Below, piece by piece: positions 23,480 through 31,818 of a stretch of DNA of 53,528 nt (position 1 is its first letter; every line of letters starts with the position of its first letter). A program made the translations under genes and the position numbers. Source of the DNA: a bacterium. GTDB lineage: Bacteria > Patescibacteriota > Patescibacteriia > JACPHY01. The notes beneath the pieces are model-generated. The model did no database searches. It had not been told where the DNA came from and worked only from the letters and a program-made list of their open reading frames with translations. Location: positions 1 through 53,528 of the forward strand of contig JAUSKM010000003.1 of assembly GCA_030646955.1 (NCBI GenBank), written 5' to 3'.

Positions 23480-23986
23480 ATGTCCGGCAATCACATGAAC
23501 GGAGTAACGCACAACCAAGCCAGCGAGCGTGTTGCAGCGCTGTGGGACATGTACACGCCAAAGCTGTATGGCTTTTTAGTTGCGTCCCTGCGCAATACGG
23601 CGCTGGCAGAGGACATGCTGCAGCGTACGTGGATGCAGGCGCTTCCGGCATTGATGCGTGGTGAAGAGCGGGGCAAGGGATTTGGCGCGTACCTGTTTAC
23701 CATCGCGCGCAATGAGTGTCGGCAGCACTGGCGCAAGGTGGGGCGCGAGGTGGAACTTGCGCACGCAGAGGCGGTTCCCGCGCCGTCCGTGAATCGCGAC
23801 GATGTATTGGAAGTGGAGCGCATCCTCGCGCACTTGGATGACGGTGATCGCGAGCTGTTGCGATTGCGGTACATCGCAGATCTCGCGGTGAAAGATATCG
23901 CGCGCGCACTGGGCATCTCGGCAACTGCAGCAAGTGTGCGGCTGCACCGCGCGATCAAGCGTGCACGGAAGTTTGCGGAAGGATAA
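23480..23986 (+). CDS. ECF-type RNA polymerase sigma factor
   Basis: 168 aa. Region 2 spans about 20-95 (MYTPKLYGFLVASLRNTALAEDMLQ is the region 2.1-2.2 type helix pair, cited by position 24-48), with FTIARNECRQHWR near 73-85. Region 4 spans about 110-165 (LRLRYIADLAVKDIARALGI and RLHRAIKRARK). ECF sigmas direct RNA polymerase to stress or envelope regulons. The start is unsure: ATG at 23480 or 23495, neither with a good Shine-Dalgarno. The downstream membrane protein could be its anti-sigma or target; an R2 repeat separates the two. Confidence 0.88.
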   Translation: MSGNHMNGVTHNQASERVAALWDMYTPKLYGFLVASLRNTALAEDMLQRTWMQALPALMRGEERGKGFGAYLFTIARNECRQHWRKVGREVELAHAEAVPAPSVNRDDVLEVERILAHLDDGDRELLRLRYIADLAVKDIARALGISATAASVRLHRAIKRARKFAEG

Positions 23987-23999
23987 ATGCCCCGTGCTT

Positions 24000-24079
24000 G
24001 TCATTGCAGGTACTCGAAGCAATCCCAGCTGTTCACTGTGGCGCTGCGCGTGCGATTGCTTTACGGGCTCGCAATGACG
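24000..24079. repeat. Repeat R2 between the ECF sigma gene and its neighbour
   Basis: TTGTCATTGCAGGTACTCGA ... GGGCTCGCAATGACGGGAGG. Its right edge supplies the GGGAGG used by the next gene. Confidence 0.75.
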
Positions 24080-24096
24080 GGAGGCGAGAAATATAT

Positions 24097-25275
24097 ATGA
24101 AGCGTCTGCATCAACGACTGAAGCAATGGGGCGAGCAGCAGCGGCGTGTGCCGGAGCGCAACGATGCGCTGCAGGCGCAGGTGTTGGCGCGGGGAGCGCG
24201 CGAGCAGGTTGTGCCCGATGTGGTGCGGGCATCGCGCGTGCCGTGGCTCTCCTTTGCGCTGGTTGGTGCAGCGGTGTTGGTGATTGTCATTGCGCCGCGC
24301 ACGTCCATGCTCCGCACGGAGCAGTCGGATACTGCTGGTTCCATGGGGCTGAGTGCTGGTAGCTCTGCGCCATCGGTGGCGCGTGAGGCGCCGCTGATGC
24401 CAGAGACGGCGATGCCGAAAAGTGGACTTGACACGGTTTTTTACGGCGCACCGGAGCCCATGCTGAAAGGCGGTGCATATCCACTGCAACGCGATGTACC
24501 GATCACGGATACGCGTGAGTATTTGCAGATCGGCTATGCGGCGACGATGCGTGTGCGTGATGTCTTGGGAATCGGGCAGCGGGTGCAGACGGTGGTGCGT
24601 GGGCACGGCGGCCGCATTGATACGCTCTCGCTCAATGAGCAGTATGGTTCGGTGTCGTTCGCGCTCCCCGAGGATGAATTGGAGGCGCTGCGTAACGAGC
24701 TGCGCATGTTGGTGCGCACGCCGTTCTTGCTGGAGACATTCCGCATGGAGAACCTGCTCCCGCAACAGCAATTCTTGGAGGAGCGGGCGACAGGTATGAA
24801 GGAATCGTTGGAGGAGCTTGTTGCAAAGCTGGGCGAGCTGACCGCGGCGCACGACCGCGCGATTGGGTCGCTCTCCGCGCAGCTCCAGCAGACGCGCGCC
24901 ACGCTTGCCGCTGCGCGTGCGGAGGAGCCGCGGACCACGGAAGGTGTTGTTGCCAAGCAAGAGCGCGTCAAGCAGTTGGAGCGCGAGGAGCGACGCCTGC
25001 GGGATACGATGACGTCCGAGAACCGCACGTACGATGCACAGCGTAGTGATATGGAGCGCCGCAAAGCGGCACAAGAGCAGTCGCTTACGGAAAATACAGA
25101 GCAGCAGCAGGATGTTGTGGATCAGGTTGCGACGGTGCGGGCAACCATCGCGCTTCGCCACATCTCCGCGTTCGGCGTGATGACAACGTATCTCGCGCAG
25201 TACTGGATTGCGGTGGCACTCGGCCTCTTCGCGCTTGCTGCGTTGGCATGGTATCGGTGGCGCGCGCATCGGTAA
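24097..25275 (+). CDS. DUF4349-like membrane protein with coiled coil
   Basis: The ATG at 24097 follows GGGAGGCGAG at the edge of the R2 repeat; 392 aa. One membrane segment lies at about 47-66, preceded by a cytoplasmic basic N-terminus. A Ser/Ala/Pro linker leads to a folded region (about 145-220: YLQIGYAATMRVRDV, VQTVVRGHGGRIDTL, SFALPEDELEALRNEL) that resembles DUF4349. A long charged coiled coil (about 230-350) and a C-terminal membrane segment with RWRAHR complete it. DUF4349 proteins often accompany ECF sigma genes, so a role as sensor/anti-sigma partner of the 23480 product is plausible but unproven. Confidence 0.75.
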   Translation: MKRLHQRLKQWGEQQRRVPERNDALQAQVLARGAREQVVPDVVRASRVPWLSFALVGAAVLVIVIAPRTSMLRTEQSDTAGSMGLSAGSSAPSVAREAPLMPETAMPKSGLDTVFYGAPEPMLKGGAYPLQRDVPITDTREYLQIGYAATMRVRDVLGIGQRVQTVVRGHGGRIDTLSLNEQYGSVSFALPEDELEALRNELRMLVRTPFLLETFRMENLLPQQQFLEERATGMKESLEELVAKLGELTAAHDRAIGSLSAQLQQTRATLAAARAEEPRTTEGVVAKQERVKQLEREERRLRDTMTSENRTYDAQRSDMERRKAAQEQSLTENTEQQQDVVDQVATVRATIALRHISAFGVMTTYLAQYWIAVALGLFALAALAWYRWRAHR

Positions 25276-25304
25276 GTTCACATGAGCTTTCTCCCCCGCT
25301 CCGC

Positions 25305-25376
25305 TGTACCCATACCACCTCTCCCTCCCTTCCCCTCCCTCCCCCCGAGGACGCGGGGAGGGAGGGGATAAGGAGG
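25305..25376. repeat. R1 repeat
   Basis: ACCTCTCCCTCCC ... CCCGAGGACGCGGGG ... GGGAGGGGATAAGGAGG. Confidence 0.65.
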
Positions 25377-25425
25377 AACGTTTCGAGATGTACAAAAGGT
25401 TCCGAATGCTCACGCAATAATGAAC

Positions 25426-25452
25426 GGACCCCCGAGGTGTACTCGGGGGTCC
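25426..25452. terminator. Bidirectional terminator
   Basis: GGACCCCCGAG / CTCGGGGGTCC with loop GTGTA, between convergent genes ending at 25275 (+) and 25525 (-). Confidence 0.88.
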
Positions 25453-25524
25453 TGATGTTGTGTCGCGCACGTCCGGGGTGTTTTGGCGCCGGATCAGAGC
25501 GCGATCAGCAGCGGTGGCGCTTGG

Positions 25525-27087
25525 TTATGCCGCCTGCTCCAGGAGATCATGCTCGCGGAGCATCTGCTCGAGAGGGTAGAGCGCCTTGCGGTAGGTGCGC
25601 GCTCTGGCACTTCGCACATGGCTTGCTGTGCGGTGCAGATGCGTTGCGCGGGTGATGTCCTGTGCCGGGAGTTGCTGGATACGCTCTGCGAGGAGATCGA
25701 GATACTTGCAGCGGCGTTCTTCCTCTTCGCGTTCCTCGATGAGCGCATGGGCGCGTGCCTCATTGCCTGCATCCAGCGCTGCGCGTACCGCAGGTGCGAT
25801 GTGCAGCTCGGAAGCGCGGGCGATCGTCGCGTTGCGCTTCGCTTGGGCAATGGTCGTCTGCTCTGCATGAACTTCTGCCTCGGCGATGCGGGTCCGTAGG
25901 AGTGGCAGGGCGTTCTCTCGTAGGAGCGCTTGGGTGACGTGGTTCGGAAGGCCAACATTGCTCGCGCGCTGCGCGAGGGCGTGGTGCGCTGCAGCGCGTT
26001 CCGCGCTCCGCGTTTCGTTGCGCGTGAATGTGTGCTCATCGATGCCGGAGAAGTACGCATGCCATGATGTTCGCATGCGTCGTTGTCGCGTGCCGTACGC
26101 GTTCCGGTAGAACGACGTCCACATGATGAGCGTGAGGAGTACGCCGAACATCGTCGTGGTGGAATACCACGGCCGCGTGATGTCCTTGGCCCACATGGCT
26201 TTCGCCGTGCCCGCAACCTGCGATGCGTACCTTGCGCGCGTATCGATGTCCGCGTCGGTGATGCCAAAGAGCGTGAGCGCCTCTGCATCGTATGCTGCGT
26301 CTGCCTCTGTCTCCTCCCACGCCGTCATGGTCGCGCCGCAGAAGCCGGAGTCCGGATCAAATGCTTCTTGGTACGTGCATGCGGCGCTACGCCACCCCCA
26401 CCCCGCAAGCTGTGTCCGTGCGAGCGATGCGAGCGTGTCGTCCAGGAAATCGCGCGTCGTTGTGAGGAGTTCGTCATTCGAGAGTCGCCATGCGTGGAGG
26501 GATGTATCGTGTGACGAGATTCTGAAGCAGGTCCCGCCAAGAATTTCTACTGGTGAGTGCGAACGCGGCGTGCGTCCGTATGCAGGAGCGATGAGCGCGT
26601 TGTGTACCGCGGCGGAACGAGTGTTTGGTGCGGCGATCGCGGCCGTGAAGCACGCGGAGCCACTGCGCGGATCGTAGGTGCGCATGACATGGGTTGCGGT
26701 CTGGAACGACGGCAGCGCGTCCTCATTGATGGGCGCGGGGACAAGGTATGTCTGATGACCGATCGGCGATCTTGTGCGCCACGCAGGGAGTGTATCATCG
26801 CTCTTGATGAGCTGCGTCTCCCGGTAATCATCGGGGATGGCGATGGCGACCGCATCGAGCATGAGCGTGATTTCGTTGTTGTCCGGCACGAACGGCGCGA
26901 TGTACCGCGACCCGAGCGGAGCCCAGAGCCCGATGGGTGCGCAGCAAGCCGCAGCGATGATACCGATGCGGACCACCTTGCACTGCATGCGCGTCCTGGT
27001 GACGGCGAACGCGGCGGCGATCATGAGCGCGGCGATCCCGATGCTCCCCATCAGTTGCAGGGTGAGCATGAGCGTGGACGATGGCAT
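25525..27087 (-). CDS. Orphan membrane protein, 520 aa
   Basis: The ATG at 27087 follows AGGAGGA. Two membrane segments at the N-terminus (about 5-55) are followed by a ~230-residue domain, probably extracytoplasmic, with several Cys (SACFTAA, GTCFRIS, SAACTY, SGFCGAT) that could form disulfides. A third membrane segment (about 310-330) leads to a long Ala/Arg/Glu-rich helical C-terminus. It may be the sensor or scaffold of a local membrane complex. Genes on both sides also encode orphan membrane/coiled-coil proteins. Family not recognised. Confidence 0.75.
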   Translation of the reverse strand: MPSSTLMLTLQLMGSIGIAALMIAAAFAVTRTRMQCKVVRIGIIAAACCAPIGLWAPLGSRYIAPFVPDNNEITLMLDAVAIAIPDDYRETQLIKSDDTLPAWRTRSPIGHQTYLVPAPINEDALPSFQTATHVMRTYDPRSGSACFTAAIAAPNTRSAAVHNALIAPAYGRTPRSHSPVEILGGTCFRISSHDTSLHAWRLSNDELLTTTRDFLDDTLASLARTQLAGWGWRSAACTYQEAFDPDSGFCGATMTAWEETEADAAYDAEALTLFGITDADIDTRARYASQVAGTAKAMWAKDITRPWYSTTTMFGVLLTLIMWTSFYRNAYGTRQRRMRTSWHAYFSGIDEHTFTRNETRSAERAAAHHALAQRASNVGLPNHVTQALLRENALPLLRTRIAEAEVHAEQTTIAQAKRNATIARASELHIAPAVRAALDAGNEARAHALIEEREEEERRCKYLDLLAERIQQLPAQDITRATHLHRTASHVRSARARTYRKALYPLEQMLREHDLLEQAA

Positions 27088-27136
27088 GACCACTCCTCCT
27101 GTGCGCGCTTGGTTGTGAAGGTGCGCATCACGTGGC

Positions 27137-27166
27137 TATGGTCCCAGATTCCACGAGGGATGTCAA
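27137..27166 (-). promoter_or_regulatory. Possible promoter of the 520-aa gene
   Basis: Minus strand TTGACA (27166-27161) with ACCATA at an 18-bp spacer. The -10 is poor, but the same ACCATA-at-18 arrangement is seen at 30386-30415. Confidence 0.35.
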
Positions 27167-27167
27167 G

Positions 27168-27265
27168 ATTCCATTCCCCTCCCTCTCCGCTTCCAGGGGA
27201 GAGGGAGGGTTGGGAGGGAGAGGTGGGTTGCCCCCGCTCCACGGACACGGGGAGGGAGCGGATCG
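27168..27265. repeat. R1 repeat, double unit
   Basis: CCCCTCCCTCTCCGCTTCCA ... GGGAGAGGGAGGG followed by CCCCCGCTCCACGGACACGG. Confidence 0.65.
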
Positions 27266-27277
27266 GAAAAAAAGAAT

Positions 27278-27304
27278 ACAGCCCCGAGGGTGTCTCGGGG
27301 CTGT
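27278..27304 (-). terminator. Intrinsic terminator
   Basis: ACAGCCCCGAG / CTCGGGGCTGT. In the minus direction it is followed by ATTCTTTTTTTCC, an excellent T-run. Confidence 0.9.
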
Positions 27305-27343
27305 TGTGCGGTACATCCGGCGCATGTGAGCGCATTGCGCGTT

Positions 27344-27952
27344 CTATCTGCAGATCGCACGAATCGAAAGGATGCGGAATGCGTGTCCGTTGCTCGTGGC
27401 GAGCTTCTGTAGCTCATCGTGCATTGCTTGTAGATGAGTGTGGTACCAGCAGCTGCTCCCGAGCTCGTTGGCATGTGCAGCGGCGTATTGTTTCCAGAGC
27501 ATGCCGAGATCGCCATTGACGCGTTGCTGGATAAGTTTCTTAGAAACTGGTGAGGCAACATTCATGATTTTGCGATGTCGTCGCACGAGCGCAACGGCGT
27601 CCATTGGTTGGATGGTCACTTCCCATAGGTCAGGCGAGGACGAATACCGGAGCCAAGAAGTCATCTCGTTCGGCACTTGCACGCAGCCATCTGGACACCA
27701 GCCAACGATGCCGAGTGGCGTCAACGTGTCGTCCTCCACATGAACGATCGTGCCAAGAGCAGAATACGCGGCATCGGAAGTCGTGACTGCATCCTCGAAC
27801 ACAACTGGTGCGCCGAGGGATGCGGCGATGAGTGGGAAGCGCCAGAGCGCTGCGAATGCCGAGGGGCGCTTTCCTCGATTTACGGCCAATGTTTGGAAGA
27901 GCGATGAGACGACAAAGACGGCGCCAAGACAGGACAGGAGCAGGAGGATCAT
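27344..27952 (-). CDS. Orphan protein with N-terminal membrane segment, 202 aa
   Basis: Starts at ATG 27952, overlapping the stop of the upstream gene as ATGA (27949-27952), so translation is coupled. One hydrophobic N-terminal segment (MILLLLSCLGAVFVVSSLFQ) is followed by a basic patch and a second moderately hydrophobic segment. The rest is soluble, with several Cys (GWCPDGC, SSCW, AICR). The coupling implies a stoichiometric partner of the 27949-28845 product. No family recognised. Confidence 0.75.
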   Translation of the reverse strand: MILLLLSCLGAVFVVSSLFQTLAVNRGKRPSAFAALWRFPLIAASLGAPVVFEDAVTTSDAAYSALGTIVHVEDDTLTPLGIVGWCPDGCVQVPNEMTSWLRYSSSPDLWEVTIQPMDAVALVRRHRKIMNVASPVSKKLIQQRVNGDLGMLWKQYAAAHANELGSSCWYHTHLQAMHDELQKLATSNGHAFRILSIRAICR

Positions 27953-28845
27953 GGGGCACCTCCCTGGAGCAGCTTGGTGAAATCGATAGCACGCGCTCCT
28001 TCGAGGTACGCGCCCACTACGGCGTCCACCTGCTGGAAGTCCGCAAGTCCGTCGCCGACCGACGGCAGCGCGCCCGCTGCAGCAACGCCCGTTTGCGCGA
28101 TGAGTTCCTGCAGTTCGTGCTGTGCTACAGTGAGCGTTTGAGCGATGAGGGTGACGTTGTCGGCGATGATGCGGTCCGCCTCGGCTGTACTCTCGGCAAC
28201 GCCCGTCCGCAAGCGCGCAAGCCGCACCTCGAGTGCCGCAGGCGCGTCATCGCGCAGGAGGTCCGCGATCTGCTGGCGTACCGCTGCAAAGAATTGTCGG
28301 GCCGCATCGCGGTGCGCGCGCAGCTCGTCCAGTTTTGCGGTGATGCGCTCATGCAGCGCCTTCGCCTCGTCGAGCTTGGTTGCGATGTTGCGGTCGGTGA
28401 ACGCGGTCACGAGCACCATCGCTTCCTGCTGTTGTGCTTCGAGTCGTGCGAGGACGTTGTACATGGGCGCGCCTTCGCCGACGATAGCCCGCTCGGCGCT
28501 ATCGATGCGATCGTTCAAGTAGCCAACGATGAGGTCCATGTCGCCCGCAAATTTCTGCGGAACGTAACGGCGTATCCGGTAGATGCGATCCACGACAGGA
28601 ATCACCATGCCGCCACAGACGCTCGCGGCGCCAAGCGCTGCAGCAACAAGTGCGTACTTCCATCCGCCCAGCACAAAGACGCACAATGCTGCGCCAAGCA
28701 ATCCGTAGCTTCCCAAGTACCCCAAGGTTCCGCCGAGCGACCACTCCGCCGTGTCGTGCTTCGCGCGGCCGGATGCCCAGCGCCGCGCAGTGCCCAACAT
28801 GGCGGTGAGCCGCTGGTCCGTGTTTCCCAGTTTTTGGAGCACCAT
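27949..28845 (-). CDS. Orphan membrane protein with long coiled coil
   Basis: The ATG at 28845 follows AGGAGGTGCA; the frame open to 29076 crosses the promoter and an R2 repeat and is not used. 298 aa: a short basic N-terminus, a Gly-rich two-helix membrane hairpin (about 42-90, SYGLLGAALCVFVLGGWKYA then ALGAASVCGGMVIPVV), then a ~200-residue charged helix region typical of a coiled coil (LDELRAHRDAARQFFAAVRQ). Topologically it resembles the 41527-42300 product of the PspA-containing cluster. Function unknown; coupled to the 202-aa gene. Confidence 0.78.
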   Translation of the reverse strand: MVLQKLGNTDQRLTAMLGTARRWASGRAKHDTAEWSLGGTLGYLGSYGLLGAALCVFVLGGWKYALVAAALGAASVCGGMVIPVVDRIYRIRRYVPQKFAGDMDLIVGYLNDRIDSAERAIVGEGAPMYNVLARLEAQQQEAMVLVTAFTDRNIATKLDEAKALHERITAKLDELRAHRDAARQFFAAVRQQIADLLRDDAPAALEVRLARLRTGVAESTAEADRIIADNVTLIAQTLTVAQHELQELIAQTGVAAAGALPSVGDGLADFQQVDAVVGAYLEGARAIDFTKLLQGGAP

Positions 28846-28914
28846 TGCACCTCCTGGTGTTTGCATTGTGAATGAGCGTTGATCAGCCCTGCGCATCGTG
28901 CAGCCGATGTCCTT

Positions 28915-28943
28915 GGTGTAGCACGGTGCATATCCGGCGTCAA
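28915..28943 (-). promoter_or_regulatory. Promoter of the coupled membrane-protein genes
   Basis: Minus strand TTGACG (28943-28938), 17-bp spacer, TACACC (28920-28915). Confidence 0.65.
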
Positions 28944-28989
28944 GCGATAAGATGACGGACGTCTCGCGCTGCTTCGGTCTCATGTGTTC

Positions 28990-29067
28990 CGTCATTACGA
29001 GGAGTCCACGACGTGGCAATTTGATCGGGATTGCCTCGTCGCTCGCGGACGTACTCCTCGCAATGAC
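28990..29067. repeat. Repeat R2
   Basis: GTCATTACGAGGAGTCCACG ... GTACTCCTCGCAATGACGCA, with outer inverted ends. Confidence 0.75.
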
Positions 29068-29080
29068 GCAGTACATAGAG

Positions 29081-29110
29081 AACCCCCGGCACCGTAGTGG
29101 TGCTGGGGGT
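29081..29110 (-). terminator. Terminator of the NYN-domain gene
   Basis: AACCCCCGGCACC / GGTGCTGGGGGT with one wobble pair, beyond the stop at 29122. Confidence 0.8.
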
Positions 29111-29121
29111 GGTGTGCGCTG

Positions 29122-30345
29122 TCATGGTTCGTTGGTGGAGAGCGCGGGTACATGCGCGTCTTGGGCCTTTGCTTCTTGTCCTGCGTGTGTGGCCGCTGCC
29201 TTCCTGCGACTGCTGCCCCCTGCGCGCTCGGCGGGGATATCCGCGATGGCGGCGGCGCAGAATGGGTGGTCCCAGTTGGGTCCGTAGCTGCGCTTGGTGC
29301 CACGCTCGGCCGGCTGCTCGATGGTGCGGAACGCTCCGGTCGTGATGACCGCATCCAGGAACTCGTGCAGGATCTCGTTGGTGATCGCGTCGCGGTCCAC
29401 GTTGCGGATGTGGCGCATCGCGCGGGACAACAGGAAAAGGAAGCCGTACGTCTGTTCCCGTCCAAAGTTCACAAAGTACCATCGCACAAATGAGCGGAGG
29501 AATCGATACGGCAGGGTGACGCGCGTTCGTATGGCCCGCATCCGTGCGCGGTGATCGCGTTCATCGGTTGCGATGGTCAACGCGTGCAAATCGTCCAGGA
29601 ATTGTCCTGGCTCCCAGAGCGCAGCTTCCGCTCCAGCGGGCTGTGCGTCGCCCGCAAGCGAAATGCGGATGACTTCACCGATGCTATCGAGGACGCTCTC
29701 GTGGCGGTAGGAGACGCGCACCATGCGCTTGCCGCTATCGATGACGGCGTGCATGGTGGGCGCAAATCCTCGGTCGTCCGTCACCAGGATGATGCCATCC
29801 ATCGCGTTCAGCTCCAAGAGACGGCGGATGAGGTCTTGCAGGTATTCATCCGTGACGTTTTTGCCGCCCTCGGCTCCGTTGGGGAGCGTGATGCAATCGA
29901 TGGTGTGAAATCCCGCGAGCAGCAAATCCTCGCGCGTCCTGCGTGAGAGCGCCTCGACCGTCGCGTACGCAAACCGCAGCACGATGCGCCCCCCGATATC
30001 GCGCACGGCATCGTTGATGTGGCGAGCGGTAAATGGTTCGCCGAATTGCTCGCAACTTCGCGCGGCATTTTCCGCGTCGAGGATGAGTACGTACCGCGGA
30101 TAGGTTGGGAGTGCAACCGGCACGACCGGCTGCACGATGGTATCGCGCACGATCGCAAACGTAAGGCCACCTTTCCCCTGGAGGTACCCTTGCGCAACCA
30201 GGGGGGCGACCAGTGTCTGGTCAAGCGTTGCTGATGTGAGCAGCGCCCATGGATTCCGAACAATGCGGAATTCCGTTCCGTTCACCTGCGCATGTGCGAC
30301 GCAGACCGCAAGCGCGCGGGCAAGGTCTTCGATGGTGTGTGACAA
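29122..30345 (-). CDS. NYN (LabA/DUF88-like) domain protein, putative ribonuclease
   Basis: The start is a TTG at 30345, set by AAAGGAGGATCGA just upstream. 407 aa. Residues about 84-235 match the NYN/PIN-like nuclease fold: RYVLILDAEN (Asp90), NVTDEYLQDL (Asp166) and GIILVTDDRGF (Asp190, Asp191), the usual acidic set that binds metal in this family. The ~80-residue N-terminus may be a winged-helix-like module (TLDQTLVAPLVAQGYLQGKG). The helical C-terminal third is orphan and ends in a basic, Ala-rich tail. NYN proteins act on RNA. Genes on both sides give no pathway. Confidence 0.82.
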   Translation of the reverse strand: MSHTIEDLARALAVCVAHAQVNGTEFRIVRNPWALLTSATLDQTLVAPLVAQGYLQGKGGLTFAIVRDTIVQPVVPVALPTYPRYVLILDAENAARSCEQFGEPFTARHINDAVRDIGGRIVLRFAYATVEALSRRTREDLLLAGFHTIDCITLPNGAEGGKNVTDEYLQDLIRRLLELNAMDGIILVTDDRGFAPTMHAVIDSGKRMVRVSYRHESVLDSIGEVIRISLAGDAQPAGAEAALWEPGQFLDDLHALTIATDERDHRARMRAIRTRVTLPYRFLRSFVRWYFVNFGREQTYGFLFLLSRAMRHIRNVDRDAITNEILHEFLDAVITTGAFRTIEQPAERGTKRSYGPNWDHPFCAAAIADIPAERAGGSSRRKAAATHAGQEAKAQDAHVPALSTNEP

Positions 30346-30385
30346 TCGATCCTCCTTTTCTTGTGGTTGGAATGAGCAGTGCCTT

Positions 30386-30415
30386 TATGGTGTGCGATTG
30401 TTGTATGGATGTCAA
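30386..30415 (-). promoter_or_regulatory. Possible promoter of the NYN gene
   Basis: Minus strand TTGACA (30415-30410) with ACCATA at an 18-bp spacer. It is divergent from the promoter at 30445. Confidence 0.4.
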
Positions 30416-30444
30416 GCGCGCAGCGCAGGAGAGGTGTCATCTGC

Positions 30445-30473
30445 TTGACAGCGACGCGGTTTTTGGAAATAAT
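30445..30473 (+). promoter_or_regulatory. Promoter of the methyltransferase gene
   Basis: TTGACA (30445-30450), 17-bp spacer, AATAAT (30468-30473). Leader of about 30 nt. Confidence 0.75.
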
Positions 30474-30508
30474 GCACGGGTACCATGTGCAATGTGGAGG
30501 ATGGCGCA

Positions 30509-31210
30509 ATGAGCGAGTTCTTTTTTGACGAGCAAGGTGACCGCCGCATGGAGCAGCAAAATCGCGAGCACTGGAAGGCGCTGGCGGAGTTGATTGCTCA
30601 AGCAATCCGTCAGGATCGACTGCCGCACACGCTCGATGTGCTGGACATCGGCTGCCACGCGGGCGGGTTGTTGCTGCAGCTGTTCGAGCGGCTCCGTGCC
30701 AACAACAAGCACGAGATCGCGCGCGTTGCCGGTGTCGAGCCGATCGCGGATGTCCGTCGCCGTGCGGCGGAGTGTTTTGGAGAAGCCCAGTTCTTTCCAA
30801 CGTTGCAGGACGTTCCGGACCAGTACGCGCATCTTGTCGTGAGCCATGAGTCACTGTACCTGGTGCCGGATCTCGCCGAGTGGGTGCGGCAGCTCAAGCG
30901 CGTGCTTCGCCCTAAGGGCAGAGCGTTCATCGCGCTGGGGTGTCACGGCGAGAATACCGCGTGGCTCCGGTGGCGTGTGCCGCTCGTCAAGCTCTACGGG
31001 CACCATTCATACGTGCACCATCCCATGGAGATTCTTCAGGCGGGCGCGGATGCGGGGTTTGCGATGGAGTTGCACCGGCTCTACCCGCAGCCCAAGCAGT
31101 CCATGCGGTACTCGCCGCCCGAGGATGGGTGGGGCGAGTTCATCTCCGCCCAGGAGATGCTGGAGCACGCGCGGCAGAAGTACGTCTTCGTGTTCTCCCT
31201 GCGGGAGTAG
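30509..31210 (+). CDS. SAM-dependent methyltransferase (class I)
   Basis: The ATG at 30509 follows GGAGG; 233 aa. Motif I DVLDIGCHAGG (about 43-53) binds S-adenosylmethionine. Motif II/III spacing is normal (GVEPIADVRRRA), and LVVSHESLYLVPDLAEWVRQ with LKRVLRPKGRAFI are the post-I segments of the Methyltransf_11/12 type. The substrate cannot be read from sequence. Single-gene unit with its own promoter and a shared terminator. Confidence 0.85.
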   Translation: MSEFFFDEQGDRRMEQQNREHWKALAELIAQAIRQDRLPHTLDVLDIGCHAGGLLLQLFERLRANNKHEIARVAGVEPIADVRRRAAECFGEAQFFPTLQDVPDQYAHLVVSHESLYLVPDLAEWVRQLKRVLRPKGRAFIALGCHGENTAWLRWRVPLVKLYGHHSYVHHPMEILQAGADAGFAMELHRLYPQPKQSMRYSPPEDGWGEFISAQEMLEHARQKYVFVFSLRE

Positions 31211-31225
31211 TGGGTGCAGCATGCC

Positions 31226-31257
31226 AGCGCGGCAGTGTCGTTATGACCTGCCGCGCT
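31226..31257. terminator. Bidirectional terminator
   Basis: AGCGCGGCAG / CTGCCGCGCT with a 12-base loop and a TTACTATTT tail. The minus-strand stop at 31241 lies within it. Confidence 0.75.
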
Positions 31258-31669
31258 TTACTATTTCCGTGATGGCTCGTTTCATGTCCTTCGTGAGCAC
31301 GTAGTGATAGGTATCATCTGCTGCATCAGCACCGGCAACCACGCTTCCTGCGTGATAGGTGCGTTGGGCCATGGCATCCTGCGGATGATTGACGACGGGG
31401 AACGGATTGCCGCCTACGACCTGCGGCACACCGATGCCAATGACGATGGTATCCGGCGGCGCAAACTGCAAGCGATCCGCACCGCGGCTGTGCCCCACCC
31501 AGCAATCCGCCGCCGGCGGAACCGTCTGCGGCGCACCTGCATCGAGCGTGACGGTAAAACCCAGCGCCTCCAGCAATGCCGCAAGTTCGGCATACAATAT
31601 TTCCGCACGCGAGTTGTTCGTAATGAGTGCCGGGTTGCCGGTAATGATGATCGCGGTGCGATGCGGCAT
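31241..31669 (-). CDS. Small alpha/beta-hydrolase-like protein
   Basis: Start taken at ATG 31669 (MPHRTAIIITGNP); the frame extends to 31720 without a ribosome site. 142 aa. A first strand IIITGNP and a nucleophile-elbow-like GHSRGA (G-x-S-x-G, Ser about 74) followed by the strand TIVIGIG suggest a compact RBBP9/YdeN-type serine hydrolase. It is shorter than that family (about 180 aa) and I cannot place the catalytic Asp/His with confidence. TATGAT about 30 bases upstream is a possible -10. Confidence 0.6.
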   Translation of the reverse strand: MPHRTAIIITGNPALITNNSRAEILYAELAALLEALGFTVTLDAGAPQTVPPAADCWVGHSRGADRLQFAPPDTIVIGIGVPQVVGGNPFPVVNHPQDAMAQRTYHAGSVVAGADAADDTYHYVLTKDMKRAITEIVKRGRS

Positions 31670-31729
31670 AGGGTGAAGCGATATCTTGTACAGTATCATA
31701 ACGCATCTCGTGTGAGGCATTGGTCATGA

Positions 31730-31758
31730 TTGACAGCGCTCCTTTGCCCTGCTACGGT
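31730..31758 (+). promoter_or_regulatory. Promoter of the serpin-like gene
   Basis: TTGACA (31730-31735), 17-bp spacer, TACGGT (31753-31758). Confidence 0.8.
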
Positions 31759-31818
31759 GCGCGTGGCGGGGCACACGCCCCGGGTCGTTGATCGTTGCAA
31801 CAAGAAGAAGGAGTCATC

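Noticed and set aside
24061-25470. 469-codon minus frame opposite the DUF4349-like gene
   Set aside because: Arg/His/Leu-rich shadow with no start signal, extending into R1 and R2 repeats.
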